A stretch of DNA of 5,683 bases from Clostridiaceae bacterium (GTDB lineage Bacteria; Bacillota; Clostridia; Saccharofermentanales; UBA5734), in assembly GCA_012522285.1 (NCBI GenBank), contig JAAYKS010000098.1, forward strand, positions 1 through 5,683. Reading direction: 5' to 3'. Positions 5,102-5,683 of this stretch are shown here, one piece after another. The position numbers and the translations under genes were made by a program. The notes beneath the pieces were generated by a model. That model was not told the origin of the DNA, did not search any database, and saw nothing but the letters and a program-made list of their open reading frames with translations. The stretch's first letter is position 1. The number at the start of each line of letters is the position of its first letter.

Positions 5102-5683
5102 ATGTCTGATCCGAACCAGACCCGTATCCCCACGCGCGAAGAAGCCTGGTCCATGCTTATCGAGTTCAACCAGGAACCGTTCCACTTGAAGCACGCCCTT
5201 GCCGTCGAGGCCGTGATGCGCCATTACGCCGTCCAGACTGGCCTGTCCGCGGAAGAGGTGGATTTCTGGGGGGTCGTGGGACTGCTGCACGACATCGATT
5301 TTGAACGCTGGCCGGAACAACACTGCATCAAAGCACGGGAGTTGCTCGAGGAGAGGAACATCCACCCCGGTATCGTTCGCGCGGTGGTGTCCCACGGCCA
5401 TGGCCATCTGGTCGATTTGCCTCCCGAACACCCGATGGAAAAAGTCCTCTATGCCGTGGACGAGCTGACCGGGCTTGTTTCCGCGGTCGCGCTGATGCGG
5501 CCATCTCGTGCGTTGCACGATCTGGAAACCCGTTCCGTCATGAAGAAATTCAAGACGCCTTCGTTTGCGGCCGGGTGCTCCCGCGAGGTGATCCGAGACG
5601 GGGCGGAACGCATGGGTGTGACAGTCGAATCGTTGGTGGACAACACCATCGAGGGCATGCGGGCTGTGGCGGCGGACATCGGG
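5102..5683 (+). CDS. HD-domain metal-dependent phosphohydrolase (3' end cut by window edge)
   Basis: An open frame of 194 codons runs to the last base of the window without a stop. It encodes a single-domain HD-superfamily protein, expected to be a cytosolic metal-dependent phosphohydrolase; the substrate is not known. Seen: the metal-binding series His31, His63-Asp64 (in GLLHDIDFE), His98 and Asp120 (in VDELTG), in the order H...HD...H...D usual for the family, then the C-terminal block KKFKTPSFAAG at 150-160 and VIRDGAERMG at 164-173. I recall similar stand-alone proteins in Bacillota of about 185-200 residues ending in a VAxxIG(L)-type helix, which is where this sequence is cut, so probably only a few residues are missing. 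The start is supported by GAGGAGG at 5087-5093, 8 nt upstream. No (p)ppGpp synthetase or cyclic-di-GMP (HD-GYP) features are present. It is divergent from tcdA. Confidence 0.88.
   Translation, partial: MSDPNQTRIPTREEAWSMLIEFNQEPFHLKHALAVEAVMRHYAVQTGLSAEEVDFWGVVGLLHDIDFERWPEQHCIKARELLEERNIHPGIVRAVVSHGHGHLVDLPPEHPMEKVLYAVDELTGLVSAVALMRPSRALHDLETRSVMKKFKTPSFAAGCSREVIRDGAERMGVTVESLVDNTIEGMRAVAADIG

Overview
The window is GC-rich bacterial chromosomal DNA that is almost fully coding. It holds six protein genes and no recognisable RNA gene, mobile element or CRISPR array. Perfect TATAAT boxes, strong GGAGG-type ribosome binding sites and protein variants resembling Bacillota (for example a TSVCPL motif in the TcdA-like protein) suggest a high-GC member of the Bacillota. 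This is an inference from style, not from a marker gene, and genus cannot be told.

Layout, left to right. (1) 63-2135: a tight two-gene plus-strand unit, with a SixA-like histidine phosphatase followed after 3 nt by a CYTH-CHAD protein. CYTH and CHAD are polyphosphate-related domains, so the pair looks like a small phosphate or polyphosphate module. (2) 2214-4257: a second plus-strand unit with its own -10 box, holding a Gfo/Idh/MocA-family NAD(P)-dependent oxidoreductase and, 34 nt later, a type I purine nucleoside phosphorylase (PunA type). (3) 4226-5014, minus strand: a TcdA-like E1/ThiF-fold enzyme, expected to cyclise t6A37 in tRNA. It runs head-on into punA and overlaps its 3' end by 32 nt. 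It contains an in-frame 15-bp minisatellite that encodes a pentapeptide repeat and can fold into short hairpins. (4) 5102 to the window edge, plus strand: an HD-domain metal-dependent phosphohydrolase, divergent from tcdA. Only its extreme C-terminus appears to be cut off.

All genes are housekeeping or salvage types, and I do not see a complete new defence or mobile system. The best leads are the coupled SixA/CYTH-CHAD pair, the hairpin-forming pentapeptide minisatellite inside tcdA, the tail-to-tail coding overlap of punA and tcdA, the interlocked divergent promoters between tcdA and the HD gene, and an octamer (TATAATGA) shared by all three plus-strand promoter candidates without a good -35 element.
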